From assembly GCA_014654165.1 (NCBI GenBank), contig JACWDK010000010.1:1-40931 (forward strand): a stretch of DNA of 40,931 nt, in the 5' to 3' direction. The stretch's first letter is position 1, and each line of letters opens with the position of its first letter. Positions 26,856 to 34,902 of this stretch are shown here, piece by piece. The notes beneath the pieces are model-generated. The model worked only from the letters and a program-made list of their open reading frames with translations, searched no databases and was not told the origin of the DNA. Source of the DNA: Pelagibacterales bacterium SAG-MED13. GTDB taxonomy: Bacteria > Pseudomonadota > Alphaproteobacteria > Pelagibacterales > Pelagibacteraceae. The position numbers were made by a program, and so were the translations under genes.

Positions 26856-27998
26856 TTAAGTAAAAATTGTAACGATTTTTGGAATATAATTTTTAAAATT
26901 AAAAAAACCTTTATTACAATATTGCCAAGAGAATTGATCCAGTTTTCTATATAAAAATTCTATTTTAAGATCATTATTATTTATATAATCTAAATTTTCT
27001 CCAACGGTTGGGTATAGGCTATATGAGTCTTGAATAAAATTTTGCAATTGGCTTAAATTTATAATCTCGCAATCGATTGATTTTTCTTCTAACCTTTTTT
27101 TTTGATCTTCAATTAATTGAGATTTAAATCTAATTACTTTTTCCTCAAGTTTTATAGCTCGATTTTCATTCCCATTCATAATTAAGATAATCTTTTTAAA
27201 TTTTTGAGTATTAAAATCACTAATTTCAAAAGATAAATTGTTTTCAAAAATAAGAAGATTTTTTTCCTCAAGACTTTGAGGATTATTAAATTCTAAGTTT
27301 AAAGCAGAATAAGTTTTATCAGTTGTTTTTGGAGGAGCATTTTCATTTAGTTTGATATTACTAAATCTATTATTTGTAAATTTTGCAATGTTCCATTCAC
27401 TAGCTAAATAATTTTTACCCTGGGTTTGAATTCCAGCAACCCATCTCCATCCTAAAGTGTTGGCTGCAGCATCTCCATCATACAAATGTTTCATAAAAAA
27501 CTCAGCTCCTAATTGCCAAGGAAGTTCTAAAGTGAAAACCCAAATACTTGCAAACCACATTCTTGCATGATTGTGCAAATAATTGTGATTTTTTAATTCA
27601 TTTACCCATTCATTAAAACATTCAATGTTTGTATTACCTTCGATTGCATTTTTGAAATTAGCATTTTCTTTAAATTCCTCGCGTTTTTTTTTAAGTTCAT
27701 TTAAATAATCAGTCCACACACTGGGTCTTAATTCTAACCAACCTTTCCAATATGTTCGCCATAAAACTTCTTGAATGAATTTTTCATTTTTAGAAAACGA
27801 AAATTTGTTTAATGATTTTTTAATTACCTCTAACTCCGATATTATCCCATGAGTAATATAAGGTGAAAGGCAAGAGATATTTGATCTATTATCTGGACCA
27901 TAATCAAAATTTCTTAACTTTGAATATTCAAATAAATTTTTATTTACAAATTTATTTAAATTTTCAATAGCCGAAGCCCTTGACGCCAAAATATTCAT
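26856..27998 (-). CDS. Photolyase-family FAD-binding protein with N-terminal FAD domain
   Basis: A 380-residue protein whose first ~210 residues match the FAD-binding helical domain of photolyases/cryptochromes: SCLSPYITHGIISE, EVLWRTYWKGWLELRP, NHARMWFASIWVFTLELPWQ and DGDAAANTLGWRWVAG. The usual N-terminal antenna domain is missing. Instead the C-terminal ~150 residues contain an alpha/beta-looking region (KKIILIMNGNENRAIKLEEK), which could be a permuted antenna-type domain. I recall similar FAD-domain-first proteins in other alphaproteobacteria. Damage repair versus signalling is undetermined. It converges on the ArfA-like gene with a 10-nt gap. Confidence 0.82.
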   Translation of the reverse strand: MNILASRASAIENLNKFVNKNLFEYSKLRNFDYGPDNRSNISCLSPYITHGIISELEVIKKSLNKFSFSKNEKFIQEVLWRTYWKGWLELRPSVWTDYLNELKKKREEFKENANFKNAIEGNTNIECFNEWVNELKNHNYLHNHARMWFASIWVFTLELPWQLGAEFFMKHLYDGDAAANTLGWRWVAGIQTQGKNYLASEWNIAKFTNNRFSNIKLNENAPPKTTDKTYSALNLEFNNPQSLEEKNLLIFENNLSFEISDFNTQKFKKIILIMNGNENRAIKLEEKVIRFKSQLIEDQKKRLEEKSIDCEIINLSQLQNFIQDSYSLYPTVGENLDYINNNDLKIEFLYRKLDQFSWQYCNKGFFNFKNYIPKIVTIFT

Positions 27999-28003
27999 TA
28001 TGA

Positions 28004-28384
28004 TTATTTATTTTTTTTTTTTTTGAGACCTAATTTATCACTATGTCTTAATCTTAGGATTACTATTGCACTAGCGATGAGAACTATAGCTATAGCTTCA
28101 TAAACTAACGCAGTTGGATCCATTTCTTTTCCTTGCAGAATAATAAATCGAGCAAGTGCAGTTATTGCGATTAGAAGAGGTAAAGTTATACTTATAGATT
28201 GTTGGTCCCAAAAAACTCTAACCATTGCCAATACCTCTAAGTAAAGAAACATTAATAGTAAATCAGCTAAAGTAACTGATTTAACCAGAAACATTTTATT
28301 GATTTCAATTCCTACTGCTATAACGGTACTAATTAATATAATAACCATTAAAATTAGTTGTAAATTTTTCGCAATCTTTTCCAT
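28004..28384 (-). CDS. PsiE-family membrane protein
   Basis: A 126-residue inner-membrane protein with four hydrophobic segments (about 8-30, 40-57, 65-85, 92-112). Family-typical features are LADLLLMFLYLEVLAMVRVFW and LLIAITALARFIILQGKEMDP, as in phosphate-starvation-inducible PsiE. The molecular function of PsiE is not known. I see no PHO-box-like repeat upstream. The ATG shares a base with the stop of the upstream unknown membrane gene (TAATG), so the two are translationally coupled. Confidence 0.85.
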   Translation of the reverse strand: MEKIAKNLQLILMVIILISTVIAVGIEINKMFLVKSVTLADLLLMFLYLEVLAMVRVFWDQQSISITLPLLIAITALARFIILQGKEMDPTALVYEAIAIVLIASAIVILRLRHSDKLGLKKKKNK

Positions 28385-28842
28385 TACTTATCTTTACTAA
28401 ATGGTAGCCATTTTTCAAACACTGATTTTGAAGAACCATCGTAGGGAATTGAATAAGAATAAGGGTTAGGGCTTGTTAATACCTCAATACCTTTAGAAAA
28501 AACAAAGATAAACACAATTACAAAAACAATAACCATTACTTTGAATGGATCAAAATTTTTTGTTTTAAAAACACTAGCTGAACTTTCCTCAGCTCTGTGA
28601 AAATGTTTAAATGTCATATATACTGCAAATATTAATCCAACATGGGCTACAAAAAGCCCGGCCCAACCAAATGCAAAAGTAGTGTAAGAAAATACATATA
28701 AACTAAATACGGTAGTCCAAATAAAACTTAGGACTAAAAGAATTTGTAATCTGACAGTTTTTGGAAGAGCTCTCAAATCATTTTTACTATCATCAAACAA
28801 AATGTTTGCTGCTTCTTTCATCCAATTTTTAAATGATTCCAT
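28384..28842 (-). CDS. Membrane protein of unknown function
   Basis: A 152-residue protein with three strong hydrophobic segments (about 32-53, 57-78 and 98-118). A soluble N-terminus (MESFKNWMKEAANILFDD) and a tail containing SPNPYSYSIPYDGSS flank them. I do not recognise it. It is coupled to psiE by a one-base overlap and separated from argG by 57 nt. Confidence 0.75.
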   Translation of the reverse strand: MESFKNWMKEAANILFDDSKNDLRALPKTVRLQILLVLSFIWTTVFSLYVFSYTTFAFGWAGLFVAHVGLIFAVYMTFKHFHRAEESSASVFKTKNFDPFKVMVIVFVIVFIFVFSKGIEVLTSPNPYSYSIPYDGSSKSVFEKWLPFSKDK

Positions 28843-28899
28843 GATTACAAGATATAGTTTCTAACAAATTAAACAAATGATAAATTGACCTAAACCTTA

Positions 28900-30087
28900 T
28901 TAAGAACGTAGTTTTTTCTTATGAAAATTAATAAATTTTTCAACATTGGATTTATTGAATGTTTTATTTTCTTCAAAAGAAACTTTTTTTAATGAGTAAG
29001 CAGAACTTTTAGTTTGTCTAGAAATTATAGTAATATTTCCTTTATAAAGTTTTAACTTAACAGTCCCATTAACTTTATTTTTTTTTAAATCGACAATTTT
29101 CTGAAGTTTAAATCTTTCTTTTGAATACCAATAACCATTATAAATAAGCTCAGCATATCTTGACATTATATTTTCCTTTTTATGCATTGTTTCTTTATCT
29201 AAAGTAACAGACTCGATCGCTCGATGAGCATGAATTAACAAAGTTCCTCCGGGAGTTTCATAAACTCCTCTTGACTTAATTCCTAAGAATCTGTTTTCTA
29301 CAAGATCAACTCTACCTATTCCATTTTTTCCAGCTAATTGATTAAGTTTTTCAAGCAACTTTGCTGGCTTTAATTTTTTTCCATTAACACCTATTGGATC
29401 TCCATTTCTAAAATTAATTGAGACTAATGTTGGTTTATTTGGTGCTTTTTCTGGTGAAACAGTTCTTTGAAAAATCAATTCTGGTGCAGAGTTTTTTGGA
29501 TTTTCTAAAACCTTACCCTCAGTTGAAGTATGAAATAAATTATCATCAACTGAAAAAGGTGGAGCACCTTTTTTATCTTTTGGAATAGAAATTTTATTTT
29601 TTTTTGCATAATTTATTAAGTCTGTTCTTGATTTTAATTTCCATATTCGCCACGGAGCAATTATTTTTATTTTAGGACCAAAGTAATGATAGCCAAGTTC
29701 AAATCTAACTTGATCATTCCCCTTTCCAGTTGATCCGTGGGATACAGCATATGCTTTGTATTTTTTTGCAACTTTTATTTGATCTTTTGCAATAAGGGGT
29801 CTCGCTATTGAAGTTCCCAACAAGTAAACTCCCTCATATATAGCATGACCTCTCAACATCGGGAAAACATAATCTTTTATAAAAATATTTTTTAAATCCT
29901 TTATAATTATATTTTTAACTCCAAGTTTTTTAGCATTTGAAATAATTTTTTTCTTATTAATTTCTTGACCAATATCTGCAGTATAACAAATTACCTCTGC
30001 CTTATAATTTTCTTGAAGCCATTTAAGGATTATGGATGTATCTAAGCCACCAGAATAAGCTAATACAATTCTTTTTTTTGATTTCAT
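28900..30087 (-). CDS. argG: Argininosuccinate synthase
   Basis: Joins citrulline and aspartate with ATP to make argininosuccinate in arginine synthesis. The 395-residue protein has the PP-loop VLAYSGGLDTSIILKWL at its N-terminus, then AVSHGSTGKGNDQVRFELGY, APWRIW and FSVDDNLFHTSTEGKVLE. Length is normal for the type without a long C-terminal tail. It follows the IalB-family gene by 3 nt and is transcribed in the same direction. Confidence 0.97.
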   Translation of the reverse strand: MKSKKRIVLAYSGGLDTSIILKWLQENYKAEVICYTADIGQEINKKKIISNAKKLGVKNIIIKDLKNIFIKDYVFPMLRGHAIYEGVYLLGTSIARPLIAKDQIKVAKKYKAYAVSHGSTGKGNDQVRFELGYHYFGPKIKIIAPWRIWKLKSRTDLINYAKKNKISIPKDKKGAPPFSVDDNLFHTSTEGKVLENPKNSAPELIFQRTVSPEKAPNKPTLVSINFRNGDPIGVNGKKLKPAKLLEKLNQLAGKNGIGRVDLVENRFLGIKSRGVYETPGGTLLIHAHRAIESVTLDKETMHKKENIMSRYAELIYNGYWYSKERFKLQKIVDLKKNKVNGTVKLKLYKGNITIISRQTKSSAYSLKKVSFEENKTFNKSNVEKFINFHKKKLRS

Positions 30088-30090
30088 TTA

Positions 30091-30603
30091 TTAACTGCAG
30101 GCTTTTTTTGCAGTATTATAAGCTTTTGTAAATCCTAACAACGAATAGTGATCAATAGTTTGAGATCCTTTTTCATTATATCCCGCAACCATTATTCTTG
30201 ATCCTTTTTTCATTACTTTGACCATAATATTTTCTTTTTTATTACTAGTCATCCAAGCAAAACCTTGCTGCTTTATATCAAATTTAAATTTATTATTTCC
30301 TGAAGTTGCTAAGACGGAATTATTCTTATTAAATTCATATCCTGCAGTTGCACTTATTTCATTAGAAATTTTTTCTCCAGGTCTAAAAGTTACAAATAAT
30401 CTAGCATCTCTTTTATTTTTTTTTGGTGCTTGTAAAACTGGGATTGATTGAGCAAAACAGACCTTACCTGAAGTTTCTGATATTACCATCACCTCCCAAT
30501 CTTTAAATTTGCCAACTTTTTTTAAATCCTCTGCAAATGTTTTTGATAAAGAAAAAATAATGATAAATGTTGATAAAAGTAAAATTTGCTTAATTAAGGA
30601 CAT
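30091..30603 (-). CDS. IalB-family (invasion-associated locus B) exported protein
   Basis: A 170-residue exported protein with a signal peptide of about 24 residues (ILLLSTFIIIFSLSKTFAED). The IalB fold follows: VGKFKDWEVMVI, GKVCFAQSIPVLQAPKKNKRDARLFVTFRPGEK and a C-terminal cysteine region AYNTAKKACS. IalB homologues occur across non-pathogenic alphaproteobacteria, where the name says little; the role is unknown. Its start overlaps the aldo/keto reductase gene by 10 nt, and argG follows after 3 nt. Confidence 0.88.
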   Translation of the reverse strand: MSLIKQILLLSTFIIIFSLSKTFAEDLKKVGKFKDWEVMVISETSGKVCFAQSIPVLQAPKKNKRDARLFVTFRPGEKISNEISATAGYEFNKNNSVLATSGNNKFKFDIKQQGFAWMTSNKKENIMVKVMKKGSRIMVAGYNEKGSQTIDHYSLLGFTKAYNTAKKACS

Positions 30604-31631
30604 GGGTTAGGGTAAATTTTTTGCACTTGGTTAATTTCATTTATAATTTCTTCAGTTAAATTTATATTTACACTTTCTATATCAGTTTTCAACTGCTCCA
30701 TTGTAGTTGCTCCAATGATAACTGAAGTAACAAAAGGTTGAATTTCTAAAAACTTTAAAGACATTTGAGATAAATCTAATCTAAATTTTTTTGCTACTTC
30801 ATAGTACGCCTCAATTGCTTTCTCTGCATTTGGCTTATTATACCTAGTCCAGAAATCTTTATGAAGCGCCATTCGGGATCCTTTTGGTAATTGATTATTT
30901 CTATATTTGCCTGATAAGTATCCACACGCAAGTGGAGAATAAGCAAGAAGTCCTGACTGTTCTCTCACAGATATTTCAGCAAGACCTACTTCATAAGTTC
31001 TATTGAGTAGGTTATATGGATTTTGAACTGAAAGCATTCTTGGTAGATTTTTATTTTTAGATATCTCTAAAAATTTAGATAAACCCCATGGAGTTTCATT
31101 GGATAGACCAACGTACCTTATTTTTCCCTGATCTATAAATTTTTTTAAACTTTCTAAAATATCCTCAAATTTGGTCCATTCAGTATCTTCATTATGTTCG
31201 TAACCTAATTTACCAAAAAAATTTGTATTTCTTTCAGGCCAGTGAAGTTGATATAAATCAATATAATCTGTCTTTAGTCTTCTTAAACTTCCATCTAACG
31301 CTTCGGTAATATTTTTTTTTCCAAACTGATTACCCCCACCTCGTACATATTCTCTCATTGGTCCACAAACTTTTGAGGCAAGAATTACCTTGTCTCTCTT
31401 TTTAGTTTGTTTAAACCAATTGCCTATAATTTCTTCAGTGCTTCCAAACGTTTCTTCTTTTGGAGGAATAGAATAAATTTCAGCTGTATCCCAAAAATTT
31501 ACACCTTGGTCTAAAGCGTAATCCATTTGTTCAAAACCCTCTTCCTGAGTATTTTGCTCTCCCCAAGTCATTGTACCGAGACAAATTGTACTTACGTCAA
31601 GATTAGTATTTCCTAATTTTTTGTAATTCAT
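30594..31631 (-). CDS. Aldo/keto reductase (Tas-like)
   Basis: A 345-residue NADPH-dependent (beta-alpha)8 oxidoreductase. It starts with KKLGNTNLDVSTICLGTMTWG. The catalytic Asp and Tyr lie in FWDTAEIYS, the Lys in LASKVCG, and the His in YQLHWPERNT. The C-terminal cofactor region TSVIIGATTMEQL is intact. The long insert with EDTEWTKFEDILESLKKFIDQG matches the Tas/YajO-like branch. The substrate is unknown. It leads the series aldo/keto reductase-IalB-argG. Confidence 0.93.
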   Translation of the reverse strand: MNYKKLGNTNLDVSTICLGTMTWGEQNTQEEGFEQMDYALDQGVNFWDTAEIYSIPPKEETFGSTEEIIGNWFKQTKKRDKVILASKVCGPMREYVRGGGNQFGKKNITEALDGSLRRLKTDYIDLYQLHWPERNTNFFGKLGYEHNEDTEWTKFEDILESLKKFIDQGKIRYVGLSNETPWGLSKFLEISKNKNLPRMLSVQNPYNLLNRTYEVGLAEISVREQSGLLAYSPLACGYLSGKYRNNQLPKGSRMALHKDFWTRYNKPNAEKAIEAYYEVAKKFRLDLSQMSLKFLEIQPFVTSVIIGATTMEQLKTDIESVNINLTEEIINEINQVQKIYPNPCP

Positions 31632-31677
31632 TGAGGTTTTATAGTGTTAATTTTTTTTATTAATCTTTTAAGGCATC

Positions 31678-31705
31678 TTGAATAATTAGTAAAAGACTAT
31701 ATATT
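31678..31705 (+). promoter_or_regulatory. Candidate promoter of the Bax-inhibitor-like gene
   Basis: TTGAAT (31678-31683) and TATATT (31700-31705) are separated by 16 nt. Transcription would start near 31711, giving a leader of only a few bases before the ATG at 31715. The 83-nt divergent gap is AT-rich, so a chance match is possible. Confidence 0.4.
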
Positions 31706-31714
31706 TCTCTTAAT

Positions 31715-32476
31715 ATGGAATTTGATAAAAAAGGTATTTTAGGAAGAGCTAAAACAGCTCAACAATCAACAGTAGTGATGGATGAAGGCCTAAGAGCCTA
31801 CATGCTTAAAGTTTATAACTATATGGCAACAGGAATATTGTTAACTGGTATAGTTGCTCTTTTAACATTTAAAATGTCAGTAGTTACAAATGAAGCTGGA
31901 TCTATTGTGGGTTTAACTCAAATGGGAAATGCAATTTATATGTCTGGGCTTAAGTGGCTTGTGATGTTGGCACCCCTAGGAATTGTTTTTTATATGAGTT
32001 TTGGAATAAATAAAATGAGCGCATCAAAAGCTCAAACAACTTTTTGGGTTTTTGCAGCATTAATGGGCTTATCTCTTTCTTCAATTTTATTGATTTATAC
32101 CGGTATGAGTGTGACTAGAGTTTTCTTTATTTGCTCAGCTACTTTTGGAGCAATGAGTATATATGGTTACACGACTAAAAGAGATTTAACAAAATTAGGA
32201 TCTTTTTTAATGATGGGATTAATTGGAATTATTATTGCCTCATTAGTTAACATTTTCATGAAATCGTCAATGATGTATTTCGTAATTTCAGTTTTAGGAG
32301 TTTTAATTTTTGTCGGACTTACTGCGTATGATACACAAAAAATTAAAAATATGTATGCAGCAAGTGATACAGGTGAAATTATTGGTAAAAAAGCTGTAAT
32401 GGGAGCGTTAACGCTTTATCTAGATTTTATTAACCTATTTATTATGCTTCTAAGACTTTTCGGTCAAAGAAGATAA
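31715..32476 (+). CDS. Bax inhibitor-1/YccA-family membrane protein
   Basis: A 253-residue polytopic protein with seven hydrophobic segments, of the BI-1/YccA family. Typical elements are GLRAYMLKVYNYMATGILLTG, FFICSATFGAMSIYGYTTKRDLT, and the C-terminal YDTQKIKNMY with ALTLYLDFINLFIMLLRLFG. In E. coli, YccA modulates the FtsH protease. Here the role is not shown. It is transcribed from a divergent gap opposite the aldo/keto reductase and ends 2 nt from the convergent DUF2794 gene. Confidence 0.93.
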   Translation: MEFDKKGILGRAKTAQQSTVVMDEGLRAYMLKVYNYMATGILLTGIVALLTFKMSVVTNEAGSIVGLTQMGNAIYMSGLKWLVMLAPLGIVFYMSFGINKMSASKAQTTFWVFAALMGLSLSSILLIYTGMSVTRVFFICSATFGAMSIYGYTTKRDLTKLGSFLMMGLIGIIIASLVNIFMKSSMMYFVISVLGVLIFVGLTAYDTQKIKNMYAASDTGEIIGKKAVMGALTLYLDFINLFIMLLRLFGQRR

Positions 32477-32478
32477 TA

Positions 32479-32826
32479 TTATTTTTGAAGTTTTTTCCAG
32501 TTAGTATTTTTTAAAAGTATATTTAAATCAAAAGAATTTTTTAATATTTTCCCATTTGTATCTGTTATCAAATATTTTAGATTTTTATTTTTTGGTCTAA
32601 AATTTTTACATATTTTATAAAGTGCATTTTCAGCTGCATTTTTAAAAACACTAAAACCCACTTGTTTACTTGATATGCTAAGTCCATAATCTTTCCAAGA
32701 TCCTTCAGAGACCATTTTTGCATATAAATCCAAAATAATTTTTAATTCATCTTTTTCAAAAAAATGTTTATCTTCTAGTTTTTTGTCATTAACATTGTTT
32801 ATTACTAATCGTAAATTATTATTCAT
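32479..32826 (-). CDS. DUF2794 protein
   Basis: A 115-residue protein with the DUF2794 pattern: FEKDELKIILDLYAKMVSEGSWKDYGL, then VFKNAAENALYKICK. This is a family restricted, as far as I know, to alphaproteobacteria and without known function. It has no signal peptide or membrane segment. Its start overlaps the end of ispZ/yciB by 8 nt, so the two are translationally coupled. Confidence 0.88.
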   Translation of the reverse strand: MNNNLRLVINNVNDKKLEDKHFFEKDELKIILDLYAKMVSEGSWKDYGLSISSKQVGFSVFKNAAENALYKICKNFRPKNKNLKYLITDTNGKILKNSFDLNILLKNTNWKKLQK

Positions 32827-33370
32827 TTGTCTTATATTTGTTGATTAATCCAATTTGAAAACCAGTAAATATAAAAGTAATTGGTAAAAGGCCCCAAACT
32901 TTAAAATTTACCCAAAATTCTTCAGACTGCGTTCTCCAGACTAATTCATTCAAAATTGCTAGCCCAAAGAAAAAATATACCCATCTTTTATTTAGCAATT
33001 CCCAACCTTCGTTAGTTAACGAAACAGATTTACCCATTAGTTTTTTAAGCACAGGTTCCTTTGTAAAATATTTTCCAAATATTAAAGCTAAACCAAATAA
33101 AATATTAATAATTGTTGGTTTAATGTAGATAAATATAGGATTGTCAAAGTATATGGTTAATCCCCCAAAGAAAGTAATTAATATACCACTTAATAAAGGC
33201 ACTTTAGGTATTTTTTTTTCTAAAAACCAAACTAAAATTAATGCTATTATTGTTGCAAGAATAAAGGGTGGAATTGCTATTTTTAAATCCTTTCCACTAT
33301 CGTAGTAGTAGAAAAAAAAAATTACTAATGGTCCAAAATCAGTAAGAAACTTTAAAAAAGATTTATTCAC
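32819..33370 (-). CDS. yciB: IspZ/YciB-type intracellular septation membrane protein
   Basis: A 183-residue inner-membrane protein with about five hydrophobic segments. The family pattern is FLTDFGPLVIFFFYYY at the N-terminus, GGLTIYFDNPIFIYIKPTIINILFG centrally, and NELVWRTQSEEFWVNFKV near the C-terminus. Homologues are linked to septation and cell-envelope maintenance. It is divergent from hspQ over 82 nt and overlaps DUF2794. Confidence 0.93.
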   Translation of the reverse strand: MNKSFLKFLTDFGPLVIFFFYYYDSGKDLKIAIPPFILATIIALILVWFLEKKIPKVPLLSGILITFFGGLTIYFDNPIFIYIKPTIINILFGLALIFGKYFTKEPVLKKLMGKSVSLTNEGWELLNKRWVYFFFGLAILNELVWRTQSEEFWVNFKVWGLLPITFIFTGFQIGLINKYKTNE

Positions 33371-33423
33371 TTGATAGATATTAACATAAATAATATTTCA
33401 TAAAAACTTTATATTTTTTCTTA

Positions 33424-33450
33424 TTGATTTTTATTTTTAAATACCCATAC
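33424..33450 (+). promoter_or_regulatory. Candidate heat-shock-type promoter of hspQ
   Basis: TTGATT (33424-33429) is followed after 14 nt by CCCATAC (33444-33450). This resembles the sigma32 pattern of a TTGAA-like -35 and a CCCCATnT-like -10. A start near 33457 would place the second ATG (33459) practically at the 5' end, making the mRNA nearly leaderless. Sequence match is partial and the region is AT-rich. Confidence 0.35.
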
Positions 33451-33458
33451 TAATGGTA

Positions 33459-33779
33459 ATGCCAACTCAAAAAGCTAAATTTTCAATAGGAGATATTGTC
33501 AAACACAAACACTTCGAGTTTAGGGGAGTAATTTATGATGTAGATTTTGAATTCAATAATTCTGAGGAATGGTATCAATCTATCCCAAAAAATGTCAGAC
33601 CTAGAAAAGATCAACCATTTTACCATTTGTTAGCAGAAAATGATGAAATTACTTATGAAGCCTATGTATCTGAACAAAATTTATTAATGGATGATTCGGA
33701 TGAGCCAATAAAACACCCTTTAATTGAAGAGATTTTCTCTGGTAAAAAAGGTTCAAGTTATTTCAAGCTATCAAATTAA
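33459..33779 (+). CDS. hspQ: HspQ heat-shock protein
   Basis: A 106-residue protein of the HspQ/YccV family, which in enteric bacteria binds hemimethylated DNA and serves as a Lon specificity factor. Family motifs are KFSIGDIVKHKHFEFRGVIYDVD, PFYHLLAENDEITYEAYVSEQNL and HPLIEEIF. Two ATGs lie two codons apart. I prefer 33459 (MPTQKAKFSIGD) because the candidate promoter ends just before it; 33453 would add two residues. The gene stands alone between divergent ispZ and a 178-nt gap before ccmC. Confidence 0.93.
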   Translation: MPTQKAKFSIGDIVKHKHFEFRGVIYDVDFEFNNSEEWYQSIPKNVRPRKDQPFYHLLAENDEITYEAYVSEQNLLMDDSDEPIKHPLIEEIFSGKKGSSYFKLSN

Positions 33780-33845
33780 AAAATCACTTTTTAAACACAT
33801 TTAGCTCAAATCTTCGTCACAGCAATTTATTAGTGTATTCGTAGT

Positions 33846-33907
33846 TCTGATCAAGAGTGTTAATTATTTACCCTTCGTTATTATCTCCCTCTTCATTCTT
33901 GATCAGA
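33846..33907. repeat. Long inverted repeat upstream of the ccm operon
   Basis: TCTGATCAAGA (33846-33856) and TCTTGATCAGA (33897-33907) are perfect 11-bp complements. In RNA the stem extends inward by a G-U, U-A and G-C pair to 14 bp, enclosing a 34-nt loop rich in pyrimidines. It lies in the 178-nt gap between hspQ and ccmC, and its outer end is 50 nt before the ccmC ATG. No T-run follows, so it is not an intrinsic terminator. It could be an mRNA 5' leader structure, a small RNA element or an inverted protein-binding site. The rest of the gap shows no recognisable element. Confidence 0.7.
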
Positions 33908-33957
33908 TGCCTATTTCATAATAAAAATTCATGAATTAAATAAAGATAAAATTGTTT

Positions 33958-34668
33958 ATGTTTAAATATTTTGAACCAAATAAAATTTTTTTAATAACTT
34001 CGAAAGCCCCTAAATATGTGTTGTTATTATTTATTATTATTTTATCTATCGGATTAACAGAAGCATTAATATTATCTCCTGAAGACTACAAACAAAGTCA
34101 TTCTGTTAGAATTATGTATGTACATGTGCCTTCAGCTTGGATTGCACTTGGAACTTTTTCTGCAATTACTTTTTTATCTATTATTGGATATATTTTTAAG
34201 TTAAGAAATATTTTCTTAATTTCAAAAAGCTTAGCCCCATCTGGTTTGGTATTTAGTATTATTGCACTTGTCACTGGTTCTATTTGGGGAAAACCTACGT
34301 GGGGAACGTGGTGGGCTTGGGATGCGAGAATCACATCCATGTTAATTCTAGTTTTATTTTATATTATGTATTTAGTTGCTTGGAGAATTTATGAAAATAG
34401 TGATAAAGCATTTAAAATTACCTTATTTATTACAATTCTTGGAATAATTAATGTTCCTATAATCAAATACTCTGTAGATTGGTGGAATACTTTGCATCAA
34501 CCAGCATCAATTAGCATTTTATCTAAATCATCTTCTATACATGTTTCAATGTTGTTCCCTTTATTAATAATGACTGCGGCATTTGCTCTATTTTCTCTAC
34601 TAATTTTTTTAATGAAATATAATACAGAACTGATAAAGATTAAAAACAAGGGATTAGATAGACTATGA
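33958..34668 (+). CDS. ccmC: CcmC, heme exporter/heme-handling membrane protein
   Basis: System I cytochrome c biogenesis protein, 236 residues with six membrane segments. The tryptophan-rich heme-handling WWD motif is WGKPTWGTWWAWDARITS, with membrane-facing His residues in HVPSAWIALG and NTLHQPASI. It presents heme to CcmE with CcmD. The TTG at 33952 would add two residues, and the ATG at 33958 is preferred. It is the first gene of ccmCDEFGH here. ccmA and ccmB are not in the window. Confidence 0.95.
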   Translation: MFKYFEPNKIFLITSKAPKYVLLLFIIILSIGLTEALILSPEDYKQSHSVRIMYVHVPSAWIALGTFSAITFLSIIGYIFKLRNIFLISKSLAPSGLVFSIIALVTGSIWGKPTWGTWWAWDARITSMLILVLFYIMYLVAWRIYENSDKAFKITLFITILGIINVPIIKYSVDWWNTLHQPASISILSKSSSIHVSMLFPLLIMTAAFALFSLLIFLMKYNTELIKIKNKGLDRL

Positions 34669-34892
34669 TAAGTGAACTTTTATTTATGAAAGGATATGGA
34701 CTTTTTGTATGGTCAGCTTTCGCGTTTACTCTTTTCAGTTTTGCTTCTTTGTATGTATTTATTAAAACCCAATACAATAAAGAAAAGAATAAATTTATTG
34801 CTAAATTTGGTACTTTAAACTCTGAAAGAGCAGCTTTTGCAAGATCTCAAAGAATTAACGAAGAAATTTTATCCAATTCTTCAAATATTTAA
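34665..34892 (+). CDS. ccmD: CcmD, small heme exporter subunit
   Basis: A 75-residue protein with one membrane segment (about residues 8-30: GLFVWSAFAFTLFSFASLYV), followed by a charged cytosolic tail. CcmD is small and poorly conserved, so the call rests on the segment and the position between ccmC and ccmE. The ATG overlaps the ccmC stop (ATGA). It helps release holo-CcmE from CcmC. Confidence 0.85.
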   Translation: MISELLFMKGYGLFVWSAFAFTLFSFASLYVFIKTQYNKEKNKFIAKFGTLNSERAAFARSQRINEEILSNSSNI

Positions 34893-34902
34893 CTTTTAAC
34901 TC

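Noticed and set aside
33846..33907. Reading the inverted repeat before ccmC as an intrinsic terminator of hspQ
   Set aside because: No T-run follows on either strand and the loop is 34 nt, too large for a typical terminator.
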